A DNA stretch of 64,000 bases. Origin: Vibrio splendidus. GTDB lineage: Bacteria; Pseudomonadota; Gammaproteobacteria; Enterobacterales; Vibrionaceae. Location: contig NZ_MCUN01000046.1 in assembly GCF_002873455.1 (NCBI RefSeq), positions 62,001-126,000 of the forward strand, read 5' to 3'. The position numbers and the translations under genes were made by a program. The notes below the pieces were generated by a model, which saw only the letters and a list, made by a program, of their open reading frames with translations, was not told the origin of the DNA and made no database searches. Numbering within the stretch: position 1 is the first letter of the stretch; each line of letters begins with the position of its first letter. This document shows positions 34,149 to 42,359 of this stretch, in pieces.

Positions 34149-35000
34149 TTATGCTTGTTGTTCACTTGATGCTTGTTCGCCTTTCACATCAAAGTCCATC
34201 TTTTCAGCGCCAGTGAATACCTGGAAGCGTAAACCTTTCGCGCGAGCAATCGTGGTAATACCGAACTTCTGCGCTAAATCTAAGCCCATTTGAGTGACAC
34301 CAGAACGTGATAGCAGAACTGGGATACCCATCTGTGCGACCTTGATAACCATTTCTGACGTTAAACGACCTGTTGTATAGAAGATCTTGTCATCACCTGA
34401 CTCTTTATTAAGCCACATCTCACCAGCCAGCGTATCAACGGCGTTATGACGACCAACATCTTCAACAAACGATAGAACCTTGTCATCTTTACAAACCGCG
34501 CAGCCATGTACCGCACCGGCTTTCTTATAGGTATCGTTATAATGAGTCAACGCTTCTAGAGCCGTGTAGATTTCAGATTGCTTAATCTTGGTTTGAGGCA
34601 CTTGGTAATCTTCCAATTGCTTCATCACGTTGCCAAACATGGTGCCTTGACCACATCCTGAAGTCACCGTCTTCTTCTTAAGCGCTTGCTCAAGTTGGCT
34701 CGTATCTTCTTTGGTGATAACCGCTGCAGAGCTGGTTTCCCAATCAATGATGATAGATTCAACCGCTTCAGGGTCAGAAAGAAAGCTTTGGTTCTTCAAA
34801 TAACCTAATACTAATGACTCAGGACGAGAGCCCAATGTCATTAACGTCACAATCTCTTTCCAGTTCAACATCACGGTAAGAGGGCGCTCACACGCGATCT
34901 GTTTTGTTAGCTTTTCGCCATATTCATCAAACACTTCAACTTCGATTGTCTGAAGTGGGTTCTCACTGGTTTTTATTATGTTTGGTTTTACCACAGTCAT
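34149..35000 (-). CDS. fdhD: Formate dehydrogenase accessory sulfurtransferase FdhD
   Basis: A 283-residue protein that carries sulfur from IscS to the Mo/W-bis-MGD cofactor, making formate dehydrogenase active. Family landmarks are the ERPLTVMLNWKEI and GSRPESLVLGYL segments, GAVHGCAVCKDDKVLSFVEDVGRHNAVDTLAGEM and FYTTGRLTSEMVIKVAQMGIPVLLSRSG. The flexible-loop cysteine motif reads SGCGQGTMFG, with one cysteine (C116) where E. coli has a CxxC pair. It is divergent from the DUF3305 gene and faces the fdh locus. Confidence 0.93.
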   Translation of the reverse strand: MTVVKPNIIKTSENPLQTIEVEVFDEYGEKLTKQIACERPLTVMLNWKEIVTLMTLGSRPESLVLGYLKNQSFLSDPEAVESIIIDWETSSAAVITKEDTSQLEQALKKKTVTSGCGQGTMFGNVMKQLEDYQVPQTKIKQSEIYTALEALTHYNDTYKKAGAVHGCAVCKDDKVLSFVEDVGRHNAVDTLAGEMWLNKESGDDKIFYTTGRLTSEMVIKVAQMGIPVLLSRSGVTQMGLDLAQKFGITTIARAKGLRFQVFTGAEKMDFDVKGEQASSEQQA

Positions 35001-35212
35001 TTCCTACTTAATGAGAGAGCGATTTTATGAGATAAGAAGTCAACAAGAGCAATAAAGCTCTCATTCATCAATGCGCTAGTTTGTTGGTGTCGCCAAAGCC
35101 TAGTTTCGATTATCGTTCTCGAACATGCCTTAACTCTATAAATACCCTTAACTCTATAGATACATAGATTTGTAAATACATAGCTTGTGAATAACATTAG
35201 CAAACTAGCTAA

Positions 35213-35228
35213 AGCAAATCTTATTCCA
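35213..35228 (-). promoter_or_regulatory. Possible sigma-54 promoter of fdhD
   Basis: The minus strand reads TGGAAT, five bases, then TTGCT. GG and GC are correctly ten bases apart but the -24 half departs from TGGCAC at two positions. The start would be near 35202, about 200 nt before the fdhD ATG. Confidence 0.45.
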
Positions 35229-35388
35229 AAATAACGGGGATTGATGGAAACATGAAGCATTAGATTAAAATAGCGCAAAATATGAGAGTTCACCGGGTGG
35301 AGCTGTCTGAAATAACCGCTATCGACTAACGTTATAGTGACAACTTGATAGCGAGCGCTGTAGATACGCTCTCGAAGTTAACCTGTAT

Positions 35389-35404
35389 TGGCGTGTTTAT
35401 TGCT
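35389..35404 (+). promoter_or_regulatory. Sigma-54 (-24/-12) promoter of the DUF3305-DUF3306 operon
   Basis: TGGCGT, five bases (GTTTA), then TTGCT. Spacing is exact and only the last two bases of the -24 half differ from consensus. Predicted start near 35415, a 68-nt leader before the ATG at 35483. Confidence 0.6.
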
Positions 35405-35432
35405 TTATAGGGTGTATATGATTGCGCACAGT

Positions 35433-35443
35433 ACAAAATGTCC
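35433..35443 (+). promoter_or_regulatory. ACAAAATGTCC element, relative of the fdh/tup 11-mer
   Basis: ACAAAATGTCC followed by TAAGTG closely matches the ACAAAATGTCC-CAAGCG context at 36621. Only the first G of the 11-mer is missing (T here). It lies just downstream of the DUF3305 predicted start and about 210 bp upstream of the fdhD -24 element, so its role is unclear. Confidence 0.4.
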
Positions 35444-35482
35444 TAAGTGCATTCAGACCAAAGAAAATCAATTGGGTGAAGT

Positions 35483-35947
35483 ATGTCTGAGATAAAAGAA
35501 TTCAAAGAACAATATGAAAAAACAGAAGCAACTTGGCCGATAGGTGTAAACAGATTAGAGAAAGAAATTTCGACGGGCCGATGGGTGATGATTCAATGGG
35601 AATTGACTGGCTTTGAATTGACGCCTGGTATTGAGACTCTAGACGTATGTTTACTTCAATTACACAAAGATGAGCGTACAGACTACCGGTTCAACTTAAG
35701 CTCGCAGCAGCCCAAGCTATTCTTGGTGATGGATAACGTTGATTCCGATGTTAGGCCTGTAATTCAACTCCTTACAGCCTCTCAAACGGTTGCTGGTCAA
35801 TACATGGACGGAGATAACCAAGTGCTTTCTTACGACATACCACTCCCGGTACAAGCTTGGATGGAAGCTTTTATAGGCCGTCATGGTGAGTTGTTAGAAG
35901 CACGACGTAAGAAACGCAAAGGAGCGGGCAGATCAAATGGCAACTAA
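35483..35947 (+). CDS. DUF3305 family protein
   Basis: A 154-residue soluble protein. The segment WPIGVNRLEKEISTGRWVMIQWELTGFE and the C-terminal basic tail (RRKKRKGAGR) match DUF3305, a family I know only from formate dehydrogenase loci of Vibrio, Shewanella and other proteobacteria. It overlaps the DUF3306 gene by 11 bp. The constant linkage suggests a role in formate dehydrogenase maturation or quality control; no activity is known. Confidence 0.8.
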   Translation: MSEIKEFKEQYEKTEATWPIGVNRLEKEISTGRWVMIQWELTGFELTPGIETLDVCLLQLHKDERTDYRFNLSSQQPKLFLVMDNVDSDVRPVIQLLTASQTVAGQYMDGDNQVLSYDIPLPVQAWMEAFIGRHGELLEARRKKRKGAGRSNGN

Positions 35948-36584
35948 TTTCTTTAGCCGTTGGTCACAACGTAAGCTCGATGAATCTACTGACGAGTCTC
36001 TGGAAACAGAACAAACGCTTGAGACCACTGAATCTTCTTCTGAGATTTCGTCAGCTCAGTCAAATGCACCCTCTGAGATAGAACAAGTTGATACTGAAGC
36101 TTCTACTGAAACGACGTTGTCATCAGAAGACGCGACTGATGTTCAAGGTCTAGCGCCAGAAGCCACTGAAAACTTGTCTGTTGCCCAATTATTGGTATCA
36201 GAGGCCTCAGAAAGCGTAAAAAAAGCCGCATTACGTAAATTATTCCTCTCCGAAGAGTTTAACGTCCGTGATGGTTTAGATGATTATGACGACGATTACA
36301 GCAATTTGAAGACTCTTTCTGAAGGTGTTGCAGAAACTCTTCGCGATTGGGTAAAAGATAAGACAGAAGAAGAAAATCCTGAAGAAGAAGCACAACTCAC
36401 TGATAGTAATAATGAAAATCTTGAATCAGACACTTCTGAGGTAGAGCTTGAATCTTCTGAAAGTACCGAAATCAAGGAACAACAAGAACTACTGGATAAA
36501 AATACAGTACCCGAGAGGTTTGATACTTTAACAACTGAAGAAGATCTAAAAGAGGTGGGACAAAATATACCACACAAAGAATAG
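35937..36584 (+). CDS. DUF3306 family protein
   Basis: A 215-residue, strongly acidic protein. The N-terminus NFFSRWSQRKL is the DUF3306 signature; the block KKAALRKLFLSEEFNVRDGLDDYDDDYSNLKTL is also conserved in the family as I recall it. The rest is Glu/Ser/Thr-rich and likely disordered. Always found with DUF3305 and fdh genes. Its low complexity implies a binding or scaffold role, by inference only. Confidence 0.8.
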   Translation: MATNFFSRWSQRKLDESTDESLETEQTLETTESSSEISSAQSNAPSEIEQVDTEASTETTLSSEDATDVQGLAPEATENLSVAQLLVSEASESVKKAALRKLFLSEEFNVRDGLDDYDDDYSNLKTLSEGVAETLRDWVKDKTEEENPEEEAQLTDSNNENLESDTSEVELESSESTEIKEQQELLDKNTVPERFDTLTTEEDLKEVGQNIPHKE

Positions 36585-36609
36585 GTACATTTTGACTAAA
36601 TACTCAATG

Positions 36610-36645
36610 AACCGCTTGCGACAAAATGTCCCAAGCGGTTTTTTT
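36610..36645 (+). terminator. Terminator after DUF3306, loop holds the 11-mer
   Basis: AACCGCTT at 36610-36617 pairs with AAGCGGTT at 36633-36640, followed by a run of T. The 15-nt loop contains GACAAAATGTC. Confidence 0.8.
36620..36630. promoter_or_regulatory. Candidate activator site for the fdh operon
   Basis: GACAAAATGTC, identical to the 11-mer at 23077-23087. It is a GACA/TGTC palindrome with an AAA centre, 79 bp upstream of the -24 element at 36703-36718, a usual enhancer distance. A weaker copy, GACAAAATATAC, lies at about 36559-36570 within the end of the DUF3306 gene. Confidence 0.6.
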
Positions 36646-36702
36646 ATACGCACAATAAACGCTATAACGAATTAAACCACTGATATACAAGACTTATTAT
36701 AT

Positions 36703-36718
36703 TGGCATGGCATTTGCT
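36703..36718 (+). promoter_or_regulatory. Sigma-54 (-24/-12) promoter of the fdh operon
   Basis: TTGGCAT, then GGCAT, then TTGCTA: near-consensus, with GG at 36704-36705 and GC at 36716-36717. Predicted start near 36729, about 155 nt before the polyferredoxin ATG. Confidence 0.8.
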
Positions 36719-36883
36719 AAATAACGTTCATTATCAACTTTTTTGTAGATAGACGAGTTCATAGTCTGACGAATAGAACACTGGCTAAAGGGTTAGTTGT
36801 TAACGGATTACTCAGCAAGTTCTCTATCGCTTACTACAATGAAGGTTGAACAGATTATCCATGTCCAAAGATGGAACTGAGCA

Positions 36884-38545
36884 ATGCTTAAACAATTATT
36901 AGAACAAGCAACTTCAAATAACGCTAAAGCAAGACTGTATGCATTTGAAAATACAGTTGAGTTAACAAATCTGATTCCACCTACTGTTAGCTACGAAAGC
37001 GGCGGTAATACTCTTGTTATTGGTCCAACTGCGATCATTGAAAGTGCTGCGGCTCAACTACCTCAATTGACGAGCTTAACCTTATTGTCGACAGACGGCG
37101 AAAAGGGCAAAAACCCAGAACTGTACTTCGCGAACTCGGTTCAAGTATCCGGTTTCCTTGGCACGTTTGAAGTTGTGATTGAGAGTAAAGGCACATCAAG
37201 CAACCTGGCGAAAGTCGCGATTAATCACGATTGTTTCGATGTTGTTCTAGATCTATGTCTGAATAGCTGCATGACAGAAGAGGTGCCTGTTCCTGGTTAT
37301 TACCCAGTAGGCCGTGGCTATCCAAAACTGGCCGAAGCATTGGAAGAGATTCCAACGCTAATGGGCACATTCGATAAGCCCAAGTTCTTCCGTTTAGACA
37401 CTGACCTTTGTGCGCATAGTTCTCGTGGCGTAAAAGGGTGTGAGCGTTGTGTTGATGCTTGTCCTGCTGGCGCGCTATCAAGTGAAGGCTCAGACAAAAC
37501 AGGTCACAAGATCGAGATTAACCCTTATCTATGTCAAGGCGTCGGAACTTGTGCAACAAGCTGTCCTACAGAAGCGATTACCTATGCGCTTCCAAACCCT
37601 GACGATACTCAAAAATTCATTGAACGTACGCTAGCTAACTATGAACATGCGGGCGGTCTGGATCCAATCGTACTTATCTGTAGCTCTCGTCATGAAACCT
37701 ACAATGTGATGGCGCTAAAAGCATTGCCAGATAACGTTATTCCAATCGTTGTTGAGGAACTTCCGTCTATTGGTATCGATACTTGGTTTGCAGCGCTAGT
37801 GAATGGGGCGACTCAAGTTCTGTTTGCAGCTTCTCGCTTTATGCCAGAAACCATCATTCGCGTTCTGAATAACGAAGTCGGGATCGCTCAAGAGCTTCTT
37901 GACCAGATTGGTATTCCGAAAGAAACCATCGATATCCTTTACCTAGAATCGCTTCGCGAAGGCCCTCCGACACTATGTGTTGATTCATTCGACCTTGCAC
38001 TTGGCGATCTTCAAGGCAATAAACGTCAACGTTTATTCACAGCACTTGATGCGATGTCTTCATCTCGTATTCCGGTTGAAAACATTGTTGAGCTACCTTC
38101 GAATGCGCCATACGGCACGGTTTCGTGTGAAAGCAAAGATTGTACGTTATGCATGAGTTGTGTAGCGGTTTGTCCTACACGTGCTCTTCATACCAACGGT
38201 GCTTCTCCATCACTTAAGTTTGTAGAACAAGACTGTATTCAATGTGGTCTGTGTGAAAAGGCATGTCCTGAGAATGTTCTCACTCTGACACCTCGCATGA
38301 ATTGGGTTAAAGAAGAACGTCAACAAGCAGTTGTGATTCATGAAGAGAAAGCGGCGGAATGTTTACGTTGCCATAAGCCATTCGCTCCACAGTCTATGAT
38401 TGACATGTTACAGAACAAGTTACGCGGTCACTCTCATTTTTCAGATGAAACTGCGATTAATCGTATTGCGATGTGTGAAGACTGTCGTGTAGTGGACATG
38501 TTCGACTCAATGGCTCAAGACCCATTGAATCAATTGAAATACTAG
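36884..38545 (+). CDS. Polyferredoxin (4Fe-4S protein) of the formate dehydrogenase operon
   Basis: A 553-residue iron-sulfur protein. Two ferredoxin pairs are visible: CERCVDACPAGAL and CQGVGTCATSCPTEAI (about 183-230), then CTLCMSCVAVCPTRAL and CIQCGLCEKACPENVL (about 420-470). Further CxxC knuckles lie at the C-terminus (CLRCH, CEDC). Between the pairs is a domain with AALVNGATQVLFAAS that resembles HdrA/MvhD-type electron-transfer proteins. It leads the operon and is followed after 9 nt by the TorD-like gene. A role in passing electrons to or from formate dehydrogenase is inferred from position; no signal peptide is present, so it should be cytoplasmic. Confidence 0.85.
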   Translation: MLKQLLEQATSNNAKARLYAFENTVELTNLIPPTVSYESGGNTLVIGPTAIIESAAAQLPQLTSLTLLSTDGEKGKNPELYFANSVQVSGFLGTFEVVIESKGTSSNLAKVAINHDCFDVVLDLCLNSCMTEEVPVPGYYPVGRGYPKLAEALEEIPTLMGTFDKPKFFRLDTDLCAHSSRGVKGCERCVDACPAGALSSEGSDKTGHKIEINPYLCQGVGTCATSCPTEAITYALPNPDDTQKFIERTLANYEHAGGLDPIVLICSSRHETYNVMALKALPDNVIPIVVEELPSIGIDTWFAALVNGATQVLFAASRFMPETIIRVLNNEVGIAQELLDQIGIPKETIDILYLESLREGPPTLCVDSFDLALGDLQGNKRQRLFTALDAMSSSRIPVENIVELPSNAPYGTVSCESKDCTLCMSCVAVCPTRALHTNGASPSLKFVEQDCIQCGLCEKACPENVLTLTPRMNWVKEERQQAVVIHEEKAAECLRCHKPFAPQSMIDMLQNKLRGHSHFSDETAINRIAMCEDCRVVDMFDSMAQDPLNQLKY

Positions 38546-38554
38546 GAGTTGGCA

Positions 38555-39205
38555 TTGGATACTCATTTAGATCAAGAACAAAAGCTAGAGCAAGAACAAA
38601 CACTAAGAACTGAAATCTACTTGGTTCTTTCTGCATTGTTCCGTAGCGCACCTTCTGAAGAGGTCATTGATTTCCTAAAGACGTTAGACATTGAAGCGTC
38701 TGAGAGTGCAATGCAAAAAGCTTGGATTGCCATTCAACAAGCGGCAACTGAATCAAATCGCGTAGCGTTAGAAGACGAATATCAAGATCTGTTCATTGGC
38801 ATTGGCCGTGGAGAGATTGTTCCATTCGGTTCTTGGCATCGCACTGGCGCCATGATGGAAAAACCATTAGCAGAGATTCGTCATGACCTAGAGCTTTTAG
38901 GCATTGAGCGTGATGATCAAGTGAAAGAGCCAGAAGATCATATTGCTGCGCTTTGTGAAGTCATGGCAATGTTAAGCAATGAAGAAGAAGCGCTACAACA
39001 AGCGGTTTTCAATAAGCACCTTGGCCCTTGGTTTAACTCTTTTACGCGTCAGCTTGAAGGAGCAGAAAGTGCCAACTTCTATAAATCCGCAGCACAGCTG
39101 TGTGAAGCATTCTTAACGTTAGAACAAGTGCGTTTTAGCGTGAATACAAAAAGCAGTAAGCACAAATTAAAGATTGATGTGAAAAACGTCACTGATTACG
39201 AGTAA
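38555..39205 (+). CDS. TorD/DmsD-family molybdoenzyme chaperone
   Basis: A 216-residue all-helical chaperone. The conserved EYQDLFIGIGRGEIVPFGSWH segment and the EPEDHIAALCEVMAML block (E-P-x-D-H) identify the TorD/DmsD/NarJ superfamily, which binds Tat signal peptides and holds molybdoenzymes until the cofactor is loaded. The client is most likely FdhA at 39493. The start is a TTG at 38555, six bases after AGGAG; a TTG two codons earlier abuts the ribosome site directly and is less likely. Confidence 0.85.
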   Translation: MDTHLDQEQKLEQEQTLRTEIYLVLSALFRSAPSEEVIDFLKTLDIEASESAMQKAWIAIQQAATESNRVALEDEYQDLFIGIGRGEIVPFGSWHRTGAMMEKPLAEIRHDLELLGIERDDQVKEPEDHIAALCEVMAMLSNEEEALQQAVFNKHLGPWFNSFTRQLEGAESANFYKSAAQLCEAFLTLEQVRFSVNTKSSKHKLKIDVKNVTDYE

Positions 39206-39278
39206 TCGAGCAGTACGCGATTATATCGATAGAGGGGCATTAAGCCTCCAAAAAGATCTACCGTAAGGTAAGGAAGCA

Positions 39279-39482
39279 ATGATGAAAGATAATAAAGAAA
39301 TAAACACAAGCCGTAGGGACTTACTCAAAGGCTTAACGACTGCAGCCGTCGCTGGTGCCGTTGTCGCGGGTACAACTAAAGTGGCAACTGCTTCAGAAAC
39401 GGTTGAAATGCCGAAAGAAGACATGAAGAAGACGGGCTATCGTGAAACACAACATATTCGCGATTACTACGACACACTTTAG
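39279..39482 (+). CDS. Formate dehydrogenase region Tat-signal small protein
   Basis: A 67-residue protein consisting of a twin-arginine signal (NTSRRDLLKGLTTAAVAGAVVAG) and a short mature tail (about 30 residues, ending YYDTL). I recognise it as the small Tat-target protein found in formate dehydrogenase loci. GGAAG precedes the double ATG. It lies 10 nt before fdhA. It may be a small subunit or export partner; no function is established to my knowledge. Confidence 0.8.
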   Translation: MMKDNKEINTSRRDLLKGLTTAAVAGAVVAGTTKVATASETVEMPKEDMKKTGYRETQHIRDYYDTL

Positions 39483-39492
39483 GAGATAACGG

Positions 39493-42348
39493 ATGAAACT
39501 TGTCAAACGCTCCGATCGTGTGAGCAAAGAAACCAATCAACTGGGTGTGTCTCGACGTGCCTTCATGAAAAACACCTCTCTAGCGGCTGGTGGTGCGGTA
39601 GTAGGCGCTGGTCTATTCGCTCCGGGTATGATGAAAAAGGCGCAAGCTAAGTCAGTCGACCCTGAAGCGAAAACAGAAGTGAAACGCACTATCTGTTCTC
39701 ACTGTTCTGTGGGTTGTGGTATTTACGCTGAAGTTCAAAACGGTGTTTGGACGGGTCAAGAGCCTGCATTCGATCACCCATTCAACGCTGGTGGACACTG
39801 TGCGAAAGGTGCAGCACTGCGTGAGCATGGCCACGGTGAACGTCGTCTTAAGTACCCAATGAAATTGGAAGGCGGTAAGTGGAAGAAACTGTCTTGGGAA
39901 CAAGCGATAGAAGAGATCGGTAACAAGGCGCTAGAACTTCGTAAAGAGTCTGGCCCTGATTCCGTTTACTTCCTAGGTAGTGCAAAACACAGTAACGAAC
40001 AAGCTTACGCGTTCCGTAAGATGGCGTCTTTGTGGGGAACGAACAACGTTGACCACCAAGCACGTATTTGTCACTCAACCACAGTAGCCGGTGTTGCGAA
40101 CACTTGGGGTTACGGCGCGATGACAAACTCGTTCAATGACATGCACAACTGTAAATCAATGCTGTTCATTGGTTCAAACCCTGCAGAAGCTCACCCGGTT
40201 GCGATGCAACACATCCTAATCGCGAAAGAGAAGAACAACTGTAAAATCGTTGTTGCAGATCCTCGTCGTACGCGTACTGCTGCGAAATCTGATCACTATG
40301 TTTCTCTTCGTCCAGGTTCAGATGTAGCCTTCATTTGGGGCGTGCTATGGCATGTCTTCGCTAACAAGTGGGAAGACAAAGAATTCATCCGCCAACGTGT
40401 ATTCGGTATGGACGAGATCCGTGAAGAAGTCGCGAAGTGGGGCCCTGCAGAAGTTGAGCGTGTAACTGGCGTTAGCGAAGAAGACGTTTACCACACAGCA
40501 AAACTACTTTCTGAAAACCGTCCGGGTTGTATTGTTTGGTGTATGGGTGGAACTCAACATACTACGGGTAACAACAATACGCGTGCTTACTGTGTACTTG
40601 AGCTTGCTCTAGGTAACATTGGTAAATCAGGCGGTGGTGCAAACATTTTCCGTGGTCACGATAACGTGCAAGGCGCAACTGACCTTGGCGTACTGTCTGA
40701 CACGCTTCCAGGTTACTACGGCTTGTCTGAAGGTTCTTGGCGCCATTGGTCTAAAGTTTGGGACATCGACTTTGACTGGGTGAAAGGACGTTTCGACGAC
40801 AACGCATACGGCGGTCAAAAGCCAATGAACAGTGCAGGTATTCCTGTATCTCGTTGGGTTGATGGCGTGCTTGAAGACAAAGATAAGATTCGTCAACGCG
40901 AAAATATCCGTGCCATGTTCTACTGGGGTCACGCAGTGAACTCTCAGACTCGTGGTCCAGAGATGAAAAAGGCGATGCAGAAGCTGGATATGATGGTTAT
41001 TGTTGACCCATACCCAACCGTTGCAGCGGTAATGAACGATCGCACCGACGGCGTTTACCTGCTTCCAGCAACCACTCAATTTGAAACCTACGGCAGTGTA
41101 ACGGCATCAAACCGTTCTCTACAGTGGCGTGACAAGGTTGTTGATCCTCTGTTCGAATCTAAGCCTGATCACGAAATCATGTACCTTCTTTCTAAGAAGC
41201 TTGGTTTCTCTGATCAGCTGTTCAAAAACATCCGTGTTGATAATAATCAACCGCTTATTGAAGACATCACTCGTGAATTCAATAAGGGTATGTGGACGAT
41301 CGGTTACACAGGTCAAAGCCCAGAACGTTTGAAAGAACACCAACAAAACTGGCACACGTTCCACAAAACAACGCTTGCTGCAGAAGGTGGTCCAGCGAAT
41401 GGCGAGACTTATGGTCTGCCTTGGCCATGTTGGGGCAACCCAGAAATGAAACACCCAGGTACGCATATCCTTTACGATACGTCTAAACCGGTTGCTGAGG
41501 GCGGCGGTAACTTCCGTACTCGTTTCGGTGTGGAATTTGAAGGTCAAAGCCTACTGGCTGAAGACAGCTATTCGAAGGGCAGCGAAATCAAAGATGGCTA
41601 CCCAGAGTTCAGTGACAAGCTACTAAAACAACTGGGGTGGTGGGACGACCTAACCGCAGAAGAGAAAGTGTCGGCTGAAGGTAAGAACTGGAAGACTGAC
41701 GTTTCTGGCGGCATTCAACGCGTCGCTATTAAGCACGGTTGTATTCCTTTTGGTAACGCAAAAGCACGTGCGATTGTTTGGACATTCCCAGATCGCGTAC
41801 CACTGCACCGTGAGCCACTTTACACACCACGTCGCGACCTAGTTGCCGACTACCCGACATGGGATGACAAAGAAGCGATTTTCCGTGTTCCTACACTGTA
41901 CAAGTCGATTCAAGACCAAGATAAATCTGGTGAATATCCGATTATTTTGACTTCTGGTCGTCTGGTTGAGTACGAAGGTGGTGGTGAAGAAACACGTTCA
42001 AACCCATGGCTAGCAGAACTCCAACAAGAGATGTTTGTTGAAGTGAATCCGAAAGATGCAAACGACATTGGCTTCAAAGATGGCGATGATGTTTGGGTTG
42101 AAGGTGCTGAGAAAGGTCGAATTAAGGTGAAAGCGATGGTTACTCGTCGTGTTAAACCGGGTTTAGCGTTCTTGCCGTTCCACTTCGGTGGTAAGTTTGA
42201 AGGCGAAGATTTGCGTTCTAAATATCCTGAAGGCACCGATCCTTACGTTATTGGTGAAGCAGCCAATACAGCTACCACATATGGTTACGACCCTGTCACG
42301 TTGATGCAGGAAACGAAAGTAACCCTTTGTAATATTCGTAAAGCGTAA
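39493..42348 (+). CDS. fdhA: Formate dehydrogenase catalytic subunit, cysteine type
   Basis: A 951-residue periplasmic molybdo/tungsto-enzyme that oxidises formate to CO2. A Tat signal (GVSRRAFMKNTSLAAGG) is followed by the [4Fe-4S] ligands C68, C71, C75 and C103. The metal ligand is a cysteine, C193 (TGT codon), in ARICHSTTVAG, where E. coli FdnG and FdhF have selenocysteine; the adjacent catalytic H194 is present. The C-terminal molydopterin-dinucleotide-binding domain (TSGRLVEYEGGGEETRSNPWL) is intact. It is followed by the FeS and cytochrome subunits, forming an FdhABC complex that passes electrons to the quinone pool. Confidence 0.95.
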   Translation: MKLVKRSDRVSKETNQLGVSRRAFMKNTSLAAGGAVVGAGLFAPGMMKKAQAKSVDPEAKTEVKRTICSHCSVGCGIYAEVQNGVWTGQEPAFDHPFNAGGHCAKGAALREHGHGERRLKYPMKLEGGKWKKLSWEQAIEEIGNKALELRKESGPDSVYFLGSAKHSNEQAYAFRKMASLWGTNNVDHQARICHSTTVAGVANTWGYGAMTNSFNDMHNCKSMLFIGSNPAEAHPVAMQHILIAKEKNNCKIVVADPRRTRTAAKSDHYVSLRPGSDVAFIWGVLWHVFANKWEDKEFIRQRVFGMDEIREEVAKWGPAEVERVTGVSEEDVYHTAKLLSENRPGCIVWCMGGTQHTTGNNNTRAYCVLELALGNIGKSGGGANIFRGHDNVQGATDLGVLSDTLPGYYGLSEGSWRHWSKVWDIDFDWVKGRFDDNAYGGQKPMNSAGIPVSRWVDGVLEDKDKIRQRENIRAMFYWGHAVNSQTRGPEMKKAMQKLDMMVIVDPYPTVAAVMNDRTDGVYLLPATTQFETYGSVTASNRSLQWRDKVVDPLFESKPDHEIMYLLSKKLGFSDQLFKNIRVDNNQPLIEDITREFNKGMWTIGYTGQSPERLKEHQQNWHTFHKTTLAAEGGPANGETYGLPWPCWGNPEMKHPGTHILYDTSKPVAEGGGNFRTRFGVEFEGQSLLAEDSYSKGSEIKDGYPEFSDKLLKQLGWWDDLTAEEKVSAEGKNWKTDVSGGIQRVAIKHGCIPFGNAKARAIVWTFPDRVPLHREPLYTPRRDLVADYPTWDDKEAIFRVPTLYKSIQDQDKSGEYPIILTSGRLVEYEGGGEETRSNPWLAELQQEMFVEVNPKDANDIGFKDGDDVWVEGAEKGRIKVKAMVTRRVKPGLAFLPFHFGGKFEGEDLRSKYPEGTDPYVIGEAANTATTYGYDPVTLMQETKVTLCNIRKA

Positions 42349-42359
42349 GGAGTCTTAAA

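Larger units (their letters stand above)
35001..35482. other. Divergent fdhD / DUF3305 control region
   Basis: This 482-nt region holds two opposed -24/-12 elements (35213-35228 minus, 35389-35404 plus) and an ACAAAATGTCC element at 35433-35443. A 98-codon minus-strand frame (34997-35293) overlapping fdhD's start is not convincing. Confidence 0.5.

Noticed and set aside
34997..35293. 98-codon minus-strand frame overlapping the fdhD start
   Set aside because: Low-quality composition with no known motif; it covers the proposed fdhD promoter.
40069..40071. Selenocysteine codon in fdhA
   Set aside because: The codon at the metal-ligand position is TGT (Cys), not TGA, and the frame is uninterrupted.
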